A stretch of 12,892 nucleotides of DNA from Bifidobacteriaceae bacterium (lineage in GTDB: Bacteria > Actinomycetota > Actinomycetes > Actinomycetales > WQXJ01). Each line of letters opens with the position of its first letter. Position 1 is the first letter of the stretch. Below the pieces are notes generated by a model, which was not told the origin of the DNA, made no database searches, and was given only the letters and a program-made list of their open reading frames with translations. Positions 6,138 to 12,892 of this stretch are shown piece by piece. Both the position numbers and the translations under genes were made by a program. Where the stretch lies: assembly GCA_031279575.1 (NCBI GenBank), contig JAITIG010000211.1, forward strand, positions 1 to 12,892. Direction: 5' to 3'.

Positions 6138-9070
6138 GCAAGCAGACCTCAACAGCGGCTCAACCAGACTGCCCGCCCTGGCAAAGGGGGAGTAAAACGA
6201 GCCGCCGCGCCTCGAATCTTGAAAGGTGGACCATGGCCCCACGCCTTGGCCCGTGCGCCACGGGACCCGACGCCCACGGGCTCTACTCGCCTGAGTTTGA
6301 GCGCGATTCGTGCGGCGTCGGCTTTGTGGCGCGGCTGGACGGCAGGGCGGGACGCGACATCCTCGACGCCGCGCTGACCGTGCTGGAGAACCTGGACCAC
6401 CGCGGCGCGGTGGGGGCGGAGCCCACCACCGGCGACGGCGCGGGCATCTTGACCCAGGTGCCGGACGCCCTGATGCGGCGCCTGTTCGAGGCGGAGGGCG
6501 CGGCGGTGCCCCCGGCGGGGCGCTACGGGGTGGGACTGGCCTTCTTGCCGCAGGGCCGCAACAGCGCGGCCGCGGCGATGGACCAAGTCGAGGGCATCGC
6601 CGCCGAGGAGGGCCTGGACGTGCTCGGCTGGCGCGACGTGCCGGTCGCCTCGGCCCACATCGGCCCCTCGGCTCGGGCCGCCATGCCCACCATGCGCCAG
6701 CTGATGCTGGCCCACCCGGGGCGCCAGCTGGGCGGGATCGGCCTGGACCGGCGCCTCTACCGGGTGGCGAAGCGGTCCCTGCACGAGGCGGGGGTCTACT
6801 TCTGCTCGCTCTCGGCCCGCACGCTGGTTTACAAGGGCATGCTCACCACCGCCCAGCTGCCGGTGTTCTTCCCCGACCTGCGCCAGGCGGACTACGCCAC
6901 CGCGATTGCCCTGGTGCATTCCCGCTTCTCCACCAACACCTTCCCCTCATGGCCATTAGCCCAGCCGTTTTCGCTGATGGCGCACAATGGCGAGATCAAC
7001 ACTGTGATGGGCAACCGGAACTGGCTGTCCGCCCGGTCCTCCCAGATGCGCTCGGAGCTGATTGGCGACATCGCCCCGCTGGCGCCGATCTGCAGCCCGG
7101 GGGAGTCCGACTCGGCCTCCTTCAACTCCGCCATGGAGCTGATCCACCTGGCCGGCCGCTCCCTGCCGCAGGCGGTCTTGATGATGATCCCGGAGGCGTG
7201 GGAGAACAACCGCCAAATGGACCCGGAGGTGCGCCAGTTCTACGAATACCAAGACACGGTGCTCGAGGCCTGGGACGGCCCCGCCGCCATCGCCTTCACC
7301 GACGGCAGCCTGGTCGGCGCCACCTTGGACCGCAACGGGCTGCGGCCCGGCCGCTATTGGGTCACGGCCGACGGCCTGGTGGTGATGGCCTCGGAGGCGG
7401 GCGTGCTGGAGATCCCGCCCAGCCAGGTGGTGCGCAAAGGCCGCCTCGAGCCCGGCCGCATCTTCGTGGTGGACACCGCCCAGGGCCGGATCATCGAGAA
7501 CCACGAGGTCAAACAGTCCCTGGCGGCCCAAGCCCCCTACGGCCGCTGGGTCGCGGAGAACGCCGTCTACCTCGACAACCTGCCGCCCCGCGAGCACATC
7601 GACTACTCCTCCACCTCCGTCACCCGGCGCCAGCTCCAGTTCGGCTACACCGACGAGGAGCTCCGCCTGCTGTTGGCGCCGATGGCGGCGAGTGGCCAAG
7701 AGGCGCTCGGCTCGATGGGCAACGATGCCGCCCTGGCCGTCCTGACAGACCGGCCCAGGCTCCTGTTCGACTACTTCAGCCAAATGTTCGCCCAAGTCAC
7801 CAACCCGCCGCTGGACGCCATCCGGGAGGAGATGGTGACCAGCTTGTCGACCGCCATCGGCCCGATGGGCAACCTGCTGGAGGAGACCCCCGAGCACGCC
7901 CGCAAACTGGTGCTGCCCTTCCCGGTGCTGGGCAACGAGGACTTGCAGAAGGTGGCCCGGATTGGCCGCTACAAGAAGCAGTCCGGCGGTTTCAACGCCA
8001 AAACCATCAAAGGCCTCTACCCGGTGGCGGGCGGCGGCGCCGCCCTGGGGGCGCGGTTGGAGGAGATCTTCGGCGAGGCCGACCAAGCGGTCGAGGCCGG
8101 GCGCAGCTTCCTGGTCTTGTCTGACCGCGACTCAGACGCCGAACTCGCCCCCATCCCCTCGCTGCTGCTGGTCAGCGCGGTCCACCACCACCTGCTCAGG
8201 CGCCACACCAGGACCCGGGTGGGCATGGTGGTCGAGGCCGGCGATGTGCGCGAGGTCCACCATGTGGCGCTGCTGATCGGCTACGGCGCGGCCTCCGTCA
8301 ACCCCTACCTGGCGATGGAAAGCGTTGAAAAGCTGGCCGCGGCCGGCGACTTGGGCCCGGTGACGCCAGACAAGGCGGTCGCCAACCTGATCAAAGCCCT
8401 TGGCAAAGGCGTGCTCAAGGTGATGTCGAAGATGGGCATCTCAACCGTCTCGTCCTACCGCGGGGCCCAGGTGTTCGAGGCCGTGGGCCTGAGCCGCCAG
8501 CTGGTGGACCGGTATTTCACCGGCACCACCTCGCGCCTGGAGGGGATCGGCTTGGACGGCATCGCGCGCGAGGTGGCGGCCCGCCACGCCCACGCCTACC
8601 CCAAGGCGGCCACCGGCCCGGCCGAGGAGATCCTGCCCTCCGGCGGCCAATACAAGTGGCGGCGCGGCGGCGAGACCCACCTGCTGACCCCGGACGCCAT
8701 CTTCGAGCTGCAGACCGCCACCCGGCGCGGCGACTACCAGCTGTTCAAGCGCTACACCGCGCGCATCGACAACCAGGCCAAAGAGCTGGCCACCTTGCGC
8801 GGCTTGTTCAAGTTCAAGCTGGGCGCCCGCCCGCCGGTGCCGATCGACCAGGTCGAGCCGGCAAGCGAAATCGTCAAACGCTTCTCCACCGGCGCCATGT
8901 CCTACGGCTCGATCTCGATCGAGGCCCACCAGACCTTGGCGGCGGCCATGAACCGCCTCAAAGCCAAGTCCAACACCGGCGAGGGCGGCGAGGACCCGGA
9001 GCGGCTGCGCGACCCGGCCATCCGCTCCGCCATCAAGCAGGTCGCCTCCGGCCGCTTCGGCGTCACCTCG

Positions 9071-9073
9071 TAG
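9071..9073 (+). other. gltB: In-frame TAG (amber) codon inside gltB
   Basis: The codons read GTC ACC TCG TAG TAC CTG GTC, inside the highly conserved GRFGVTS-x-YLVNADD segment of the FMN domain. The conserved frame continues on both sides with no shift. From memory, actinobacterial homologues have Glu at this position, so a single GAG to TAG change explains it. No Shine-Dalgarno sequence precedes the next in-frame ATG (9107), so restart there is unlikely and would still give only part of the barrel. Confidence 0.97.
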
Positions 9074-10777
9074 TACCTGGTCAACGCGGACGATATCCAG
9101 ATCAAAATGGCCCAGGGCGCCAAGCCCGGCGAGGGCGGCCAGCTGCCCGGGGCCAAGGTTTACCCGTGGGTGGCGAAGACCCGCCACTCCACCCCCGGGG
9201 TGCCGCTGATCTCGCCGCCGCCGCACCACGACATCTACTCGATCGAGGACCTCAAACAGCTCATCCACGACCTCAAGAACGCCAACCCCGAGGCCCGCGT
9301 CCACGTCAAGCTGGTGGCCGAGGTCGGGGTCGGCACAGTCGCGGCCGGCGTCTCCAAGGCCCACGCCGATGTGGTTTTGATCTCCGGGCACGACGGCGGC
9401 ACCGGCGCCTCGCCCCTGACCTCGATCAAGCACGCCGGCGGCCCCTGGGAGCTGGGCTTGGCCGAGACCCAGCAAACCCTGGTCGGCGGCAACCTGCGCG
9501 ACCGCATCTCGGTCCAAGTCGACGGCCAGCTCAAGACCGGCCGCGACGTGGTGGTGGGCGCGCTGCTGGGGGCCGAGGAGTTCGGTTTCGCCACCGCCCC
9601 GCTGGTGGCGATGGGCTGCGTCATGATGCGGGTGTGCCAGCGCGACACCTGCCCCGTCGGCATCGCCACCCAGAACCCGGAGCTGCGGGCCCGCTTCAGC
9701 GGCCGGGCGGAGCATGTGGCGACCTTTTTCGAGTTCATCGCCGAGGAGGTGCGCGAGCACTTGGCGGCGCTTGGCTTCACCACCTTGGACGAGGCCATCG
9801 GCCACGTCGAACTGCTCGACGCGCGCGCGGCGCAAGACCACTGGAAGGCGGCCGGGCTGGACCTGTCGCCCATTTTGGCCCCCGCGCCCAACCCGGCCGG
9901 CTCGGCTTTCCGCCGCACCCGGAGCCAAGACCACGCCCTTGAGGCGGCGCTCGACAACCGGTTGATCGACCAGGCCCGCCCGGCTTTGCAGGACGGCCAG
10001 CCGGTGTCGATCGAAACCAAGGTGCGCAACGTCAACCGGACTGTGGGGACCATGCTGGGCCACGCCGTCACCAGCCGCTATGGCGGGGAGGGTTTGCCGC
10101 CGGGCACCATCGACATCACCTGCCGGGGGACCGGCGGCCAAAGCTTCGGCGCCTTCTTGCCCCGCGGCATCGCGCTGCGGCTGATCGGCGATTCGAACGA
10201 CTACCTGGGCAAGGGCCTGTCCGGCGGGCGCATCACGGTGCGCCCGGCCGATGACGCCCCGTTCAACGCCGCCACCACGGTGATCGCCGGCAATGTGATC
10301 GGCTACGGCGCCACCTCGGGCGAGATCTTCCTGCGCGGCAAGGTGGGGGAGCGCTTCGCGGTGCGCAACTCCGGCGCCACCTTGGTGGTCGAGGGGGTGG
10401 GCGACCACGGCTGCGAGTACATGACCGGCGGGCTGGTGGCGGTGCTGGGGCCGACCGGCCGCAACTTCGGCGCCGGGATGTCCGGCGGGCGGGCCTACGT
10501 CTACCGCCTGGACCCGCTGCGCCTGACCCCCACCGCCGCCCAAGACCTGCTGTTGGAGCCGGTGGGCGATGACGCCGAGCTGCTGGCGCTGCTCCACCGC
10601 CACGCCGAGGAGACCGGCTCGGCCGCGGCCCGGGACATGCTGGCCAACTGGGAGGCGGCCCGGGCCGAGTTCACCCATGTGGTGCCGCGCGACTACAAGC
10701 GCATGCGCGAGGCGCTGGCCAAGGCGGAGCGGCAAGGCTTGGACTACCGCGACCCGGGCACCTGGAGCCAGATCATG

Positions 10778-10784
10778 AAGGAGG
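10778..10784 (+). promoter_or_regulatory. Strong ribosome binding site of gltD, within the gltB coding end
   Basis: AAGGAGG sits 6 nt before the GTG at 10791. It fixes gltD's GTG start, which overlaps the gltB stop by 8 bp, and it lets gltD be translated independently of whether ribosomes finish gltB. Confidence 0.8.
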
Positions 10785-10790
10785 CCGCGC

Positions 10791-12254
10791 GTGGCTGACC
10801 CGACCGGTTTTCTCAAAGTCCGCCAGCGGGAGCTGCCGTTGGACCGGCCGGTTTCGCTGCGCCTGCTGGACTTCCGCGAGGTGCGGGCGGACGGCCCGCT
10901 GGACCAGGTCATGCTGCGCCGCCAGTCCGGCCGCTGCATGGATTGCGGCGTGCCCTTCTGCCACCGGGCCTGCCCGCTGGGCAACCTGGTGCCGGAGTGG
11001 AACGACTTGGCCTGGCGCGGCGATTGGCGGGCCGCGGCCGAGCGCCTGCACGCCACCAACAATTTCCCCGAGTTCACCGGGCGGGTTTGCCCGGCCTTGT
11101 GCGAGGGCGCCTGCGTGCTGGGGATCAGCCAGCCGCCGGTCGCCATCGAGCTGCTGGAGATGGCGATAGCGGACCGGGCCTTCGCCGAAGGCTGGGTCGA
11201 GCCGCAGATCCCGGACCGGCTGACCGGGCACACCGTGGCTGTGGTCGGCTCCGGCCCGGCCGGGTTGGCGGCCGCCCAGCAGCTGACCCGGGCCGGCCAC
11301 ACTGTCGCCGTGTTTGAGCGGGCGGACCGGCCCGGCGGGCTGCTGCGCTACGGCATCCCTGATTTCAAGCTTGGGAAACATCACCTTGACCTGCGCTTTT
11401 CCCAAATGCAGGCGGAGGGCACCCGGTTCCGCACCGGGGTTGAGATAGGCCGGGACATCACCTGGGACGAGTTGGCGGTGCGCTACGACGCGGTGGTGGT
11501 GGCGACCGGCGCCACCGTGCCGCGCGATCTGCCGCTGCCCGGCCGCGACCTGCGCGGCGTCATGTTCGCCAAACCGTACCTGGAGCAGGCCAATGTGCTG
11601 GCCTCGGGCCGCATGGTGGCCGGCCGGGTCTCGGCCGAGGACAAGCATGTGGTGGTGATCGGCGGCGGCGACACGGGCTCTGACTGCGTGGGCACGGCGC
11701 TGCGGCAGGGCGCCGGGTCGGTGACCTCGCTGGAGATCATGCCGCGCCCGCCCGCCACCCGCCCGCCGGGCCAGCCGTGGCCGGTGTTCCCGCAGCTGTT
11801 CAGGACTTCCAGTTCGCACGAGGAGGGCGGCGAGCGCCTCTACGCCGTCACCGCGCTGGAGTTCTTGGGCGCCGCCGGCCAGGTGGAGGCTTTGGAGTTG
11901 GCCGATGCCGTCCGCTCGCCGGCCGGCGGTTTCGAGCCGGTGGCGGGCACGGCGCGGCGCATCCCGGCCGATCTGGTGCTGATCGCGATGGGCTTTGCCG
12001 GGCCGGAGGCCGGCCCGCTGGTGGACCAGCTTGGTTTGGATGTCACCCCCCGGGGCGCCCTGGCCCGCGACGCGGGCTACGCCACCGGCCGGGAGGGCGT
12101 GTTCGTGGCGGGCGACGCCGGCCGCGGCCAGTCCTTGGTGGTGTGGGCCATAGCCGAGGGCCGGGCTTGCGCCGCCGCCGTCGACGCCTACCTCCAGGGC
12201 GCCACCGACCTGCCCGCCCCCATCCCCGCCACCGAACCCCCCCTGTCGCTTTGA
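10791..12254 (+). CDS. gltD: Glutamate synthase (NADPH) small subunit
   Basis: GltD takes electrons from NADPH through FAD and iron-sulfur clusters to the FMN of GltB. The 487-residue length is normal. The N-terminal cluster domain has C49-x2-C52-x4-C57-x3-C61 ([13 protein letters not shown]) and C100-x3-C104-x3-C108 (CPALCEGAC), the ligands of two 4Fe-4S clusters. FAD is bound by [11 protein letters not shown] (153-158), with [19 protein letters not shown] after it, and NADPH by [11 protein letters not shown] (291-296). A second FAD contact lies near [19 protein letters not shown]. The GTG start has a perfect AAGGAGG and overlaps gltB by 8 bp, so the two form one operon. The gene is intact, in contrast to gltB. 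Other GltD-like reductases exist, but the adjacency to gltB makes this one the partner subunit. Confidence 0.97.
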   Translation: MADPTGFLKVRQRELPLDRPVSLRLLDFREVRADGPLDQVMLRRQSGRCMDCGVPFCHRACPLGNLVPEWNDLAWRGDWRAAAERLHATNNFPEFTGRVCPALCEGACVLGISQPPVAIELLEMAIADRAFAEGWVEPQIPDRLTGHTVAVVGSGPAGLAAAQQLTRAGHTVAVFERADRPGGLLRYGIPDFKLGKHHLDLRFSQMQAEGTRFRTGVEIGRDITWDELAVRYDAVVVATGATVPRDLPLPGRDLRGVMFAKPYLEQANVLASGRMVAGRVSAEDKHVVVIGGGDTGSDCVGTALRQGAGSVTSLEIMPRPPATRPPGQPWPVFPQLFRTSSSHEEGGERLYAVTALEFLGAAGQVEALELADAVRSPAGGFEPVAGTARRIPADLVLIAMGFAGPEAGPLVDQLGLDVTPRGALARDAGYATGREGVFVAGDAGRGQSLVVWAIAEGRACAAAVDAYLQGATDLPAPIPATEPPLSL

Positions 12255-12310
12255 CCCCCGCCCCCTGGCCCCCGCCCGCTGGCCCCCGCCCGCTGGCCCC
12301 CGCCCCCTGG
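12255..12310 (+). repeat. Four tandem C-rich 14-bp repeats directly after gltD
   Basis: Starting on the first base after the gltD TGA are four units: CCCCCGCCCCCTGG, then CCCCCGCCCGCTGG twice, then the first form again, giving an A-B-B-A order. The plus strand is almost free of A and very C-rich, and the complementary strand has repeated runs of five G, so it could form G-quadruplex-like folds. In RNA the C-rich, G-poor stretch after a stop codon resembles a Rho loading site; that role is inferred. Confidence 0.85.
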
Positions 12311-12330
12311 CCGGCGTCCGCGCCGCCCCT

Positions 12331-12365
12331 CCCGGTGGCGCCAACCCGGCCCGGGCGGCGCCGGG
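12331..12365 (+). terminator. GC-rich hairpin downstream of gltD, candidate gltBD terminator
   Basis: GGCGCC at 12337-12342 can pair with GGCGCC at 12357-12362, and outer CCC (12331-12333) with GGG (12363-12365) around a 3-nt bulge. The 14-nt loop contains its own small palindrome CCCGGCCCGGG (12345-12355). It starts 77 nt past the gltD stop and ends before the next promoter. It lacks a T-tract, so the terminator call rests on position and stem strength only. Confidence 0.35.
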
Positions 12366-12403
12366 CGACCGCTGGGAGCCAAGCGCGCGGCATCGGCGGC
12401 GGG

Positions 12404-12432
12404 TTGCCGCTCTGGCTGCCGGAACCTATGCT
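12404..12432 (+). promoter_or_regulatory. Predicted promoter of the antitoxin-toxin operon
   Basis: TTGCCG at 12404-12409 (-35, four of six consensus bases), a 17-bp spacer, and TATGCT at 12427-12432 (-10, four of six). Transcription would start near 12439, leaving a leader of about 43 nt with the AAGGAG ribosome binding site at 12470-12475. The region changes from very GC-rich to AT-richer here, as expected of a promoter. Confidence 0.55.
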
Positions 12433-12473
12433 GGTAAGGAATTGATGCCAGTAAGGCAGATCATTCAGTAAGG
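12431..12473 (+). repeat. Three GTAAGG direct repeats spaced exactly 17 bp, candidate antitoxin operator
   Basis: GTAAGG occurs at 12434-12439, 12451-12456 and 12468-12473. The start-to-start distance is 17 bp both times. Flanking bases are partly shared: CTGGTAAGG, CCAGTAAGG and TCAGTAAGG. The first copy covers the predicted transcription start just after the -10, and the third includes the start of the Shine-Dalgarno sequence. AbrB/VapB antitoxins commonly repress their own promoter, so these are reasonable operator sites. One helical turn is about 10.5 bp, so 17-bp phasing places sites on different faces, unless the protein wraps the DNA. Confidence 0.55.
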
Positions 12474-12481
12474 AGAGTCCG

Positions 12482-12724
12482 ATGCCCACTGCGACGCTGA
12501 CCTCGAAAGGCCAAATCACCCTGCCGGCCGAGGTGCGCCGAGCCCTCGGGCTCAGCCGCGGCCAGCGGGTCGAGTTCACCGAGGTGGAAGGCGGTTTCCT
12601 GCTAACAGCCCCAGCCCGGCCGGTCAGCCGCCTGGCGGGCTTCTTCGGGCCGCACCAAGGCCCGGCGGTCGGCATCGAGCAGATGAACCGCGACATCGCC
12701 CAAGCGGCGGCGGGCGCGTTGTGA
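12482..12724 (+). CDS. AbrB/SpoVT/MazE-type antitoxin (VapB-like)
   Basis: An 80-residue protein. Residues 3-45 form a swapped-hairpin AbrB DNA-binding domain: ATLTSKGQITLPAEVRRALGL followed by GQRVEFTEVEGGFLLTA, close to the family pattern (TSKGQITLP, VR..L, G..V.F). The C-terminal part (RLAGFFGPHQGPAVGIEQMN to the Ala-rich end) is the likely toxin-binding tail. As an antitoxin it would bind and block the PIN-domain ribonuclease coded next and repress its own operon. The ATG at 12482 has AAGGAG 6 nt upstream. The TGA overlaps the toxin GTG by 4 bp, a common arrangement in type II modules that keeps antitoxin made first. The gene is complete. I am sure of the fold; the VapB role follows from the neighbour. 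Confidence 0.9.
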   Translation: MPTATLTSKGQITLPAEVRRALGLSRGQRVEFTEVEGGFLLTAPARPVSRLAGFFGPHQGPAVGIEQMNRDIAQAAAGAL

Positions 12725-12892
12725 TCGGCCTCGACACCAACGTCCTGGTCCGCTACATCATTCGCGACGACCCGGCGCAAACCGACCTGGCGGACGCGCT
12801 GATCGGCGGTCTGACCCCCGCCAAACCGGGCTATGTCACCACAACGGTCCTGGTGGAGCTGTGGTGGGTGCTGGGACGCAGCTACGGGCGCG
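12721..12892 (+). CDS. VapC-like PIN-domain toxin, 5' part only
   Basis: The gene runs off the window; 57 codons are visible. The N-terminus VIGLDTNVLVRYIIRDDPAQ has the first catalytic Asp (D5) of PIN domains in the classic LDTNVLVRY motif, and TTVLVELWWVL supplies the second acidic residue (E46). Such proteins are Mg-dependent ribonucleases, and VapC toxins cut tRNA or rRNA when freed from their antitoxin. The GTG start at 12721 overlaps the antitoxin stop as GTGA. The remaining acidic residues cannot be checked because the sequence ends, so whether the toxin is intact is unknown. Confidence 0.88.
   Translation, partial: MIGLDTNVLVRYIIRDDPAQTDLADALIGGLTPAKPGYVTTTVLVELWWVLGRSYGR

Larger units (their letters stand above)
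6042..6232. other. Divergent intergenic region between the flavoenzyme gene and gltB
   Basis: This 191-bp region holds the flavoenzyme promoter, a short GC palindrome (CCCGGC, TC, GCCGGG at 6084-6097), and the gltB leader. For gltB the best -10 I can see is TATCCT at 6125-6130, but no good -35 lies 17 bp upstream, so the gltB promoter is unresolved. GAAAGG at 6221-6226 is a fair ribosome binding site for the ATG at 6233. An inverted repeat (TCCCCCAAGG and CCTTGGGGGA) brackets the middle of the region and is listed separately. Confidence 0.6.
6233..10798 (+). pseudogene. gltB: Glutamate synthase (NADPH) large subunit, interrupted by an in-frame TAG
   Basis: GltB releases ammonia from glutamine and channels it to 2-oxoglutarate to form glutamate, using electrons from GltD. 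Ignoring codon 947 the frame runs 1521 codons to TGA, the normal length. Domain order is intact: a short propeptide and nucleophile C27 in RDSCGVGFVARL (Ntn glutaminase; HSRFSTNTFPSW and AHNGEINT follow), a central domain, the FMN barrel ([36 protein letters not shown]), a 3Fe-4S motif C1129-x5-C1135-x4-C1140, and a C-terminal beta-helix domain ([13 protein letters not shown]). The ATG at 6233 has GAAAGG 6 nt upstream. TAG at 9071-9073 splits the FMN barrel between GRFGVTS and YLVNADD, where homologues have Glu (GAG, one base away). No frameshift or other decay is seen. Without readthrough the 946-residue product would be inactive. It may be a sequence error, a very young pseudogene or a recoded codon. 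Codon 242 is TTA. Confidence 0.93.

Noticed and set aside
6130..6195. Possible 21-residue leader peptide (TTG to TAA) before gltB
   Set aside because: TTG start without a clear ribosome binding site, no run of regulatory codons and no attenuator-like stems linked to it.
5936..6232. Upstream extension of gltB into the divergent gene
   Set aside because: ATG at 6233 has a ribosome binding site and places the catalytic Cys at residue 27 after a normal short propeptide.
6042..6242. Longer flavoenzyme start at 6242
   Set aside because: It would put 67 extra residues before the Tat signal and read through the promoter and inverted repeat.
4422..6377. 651-codon plus-strand ORF opposite the flavoenzyme
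   Set aside because: No recognisable motif. It is antisense to a gene with clear Tat, lipobox and FAD motifs; such frames stay open in GC-rich DNA.
9107..10798. Independent gene starting at ATG 9107 (C-terminal half of GltB)
   Set aside because: No Shine-Dalgarno, and the start lies in the middle of the FMN barrel; it is the rest of gltB after the TAG, not a natural split subunit.
8441..11302. 953-codon minus-strand ORF opposite gltB and gltD
   Set aside because: Composition is a mirror of GC-rich codons, with no domain or start signal; conserved GltB and GltD motifs lie on the other strand.
10773..12344. 523-codon minus-strand ORF opposite gltD
   Set aside because: Low-complexity Gly/Ala/Arg shadow with no family motif.

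Overview
This 12.9 kb window comes from a high-GC (about 70 percent by eye) Gram-positive of actinobacterial type. The signs are a trp cluster that runs straight into lgt, strong G/C third-position bias, GTG starts, 4-bp stop/start overlaps, and TGA as the natural stop of all nine genes whose end is visible. A more exact placement is not supported by the sequence alone.

Layout. (1) Positions 1-4387, plus strand, look like the end of a tryptophan operon: a partial membrane protein with eight [12 protein letters not shown] repeats and a DUF4190-like membrane domain, then trpC, trpB, trpA and lgt. Each gene overlaps the next by exactly 4 bp (ATGA or GTGA). (2) Positions 4338-6041, minus strand, hold a Tat-exported lipoprotein flavoenzyme of the fumarate/urocanate reductase superfamily. 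It converges on lgt, overlaps it by 50 bp, and ends next to a perfect 12-bp hairpin. Its promoter reads as a leaderless one (TTGACC, 17 bp, TAGCAT, then ATG about 7 nt later). (3) Positions 6233-12254, plus strand, hold gltB and gltD, the two subunits of NADPH-dependent glutamate synthase, but gltB carries an in-frame TAG at codon 947. (4) Positions 12482-12892, plus strand, hold an AbrB/VapB-type antitoxin gene and the start of a VapC-like PIN toxin. They lie behind a promoter and three GTAAGG direct repeats exactly 17 bp apart.

How they fit together. The trp genes make indole and then tryptophan from an anthranilate-derived intermediate. GltBD turns glutamine and 2-oxoglutarate into glutamate. 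Lgt attaches the diacylglyceryl anchor to lipoproteins, and the neighbouring flavoenzyme is itself a predicted lipoprotein substrate. The flavoenzyme and the toxin-antitoxin pair look like accessory insertions beside housekeeping operons.

Most worth checking: the single amber codon in an otherwise full-length gltB, in a window where no real gene ends with TAG; the 17-bp-phased repeats before the antitoxin; the inverted repeat across the divergent flavoenzyme/gltB promoter region; and the ABBA-ordered C-rich 14-bp repeats right after gltD. I did not find a convincing wholly new multi-gene system. No rRNA, tRNA, CRISPR array, insertion sequence or phage gene was seen.
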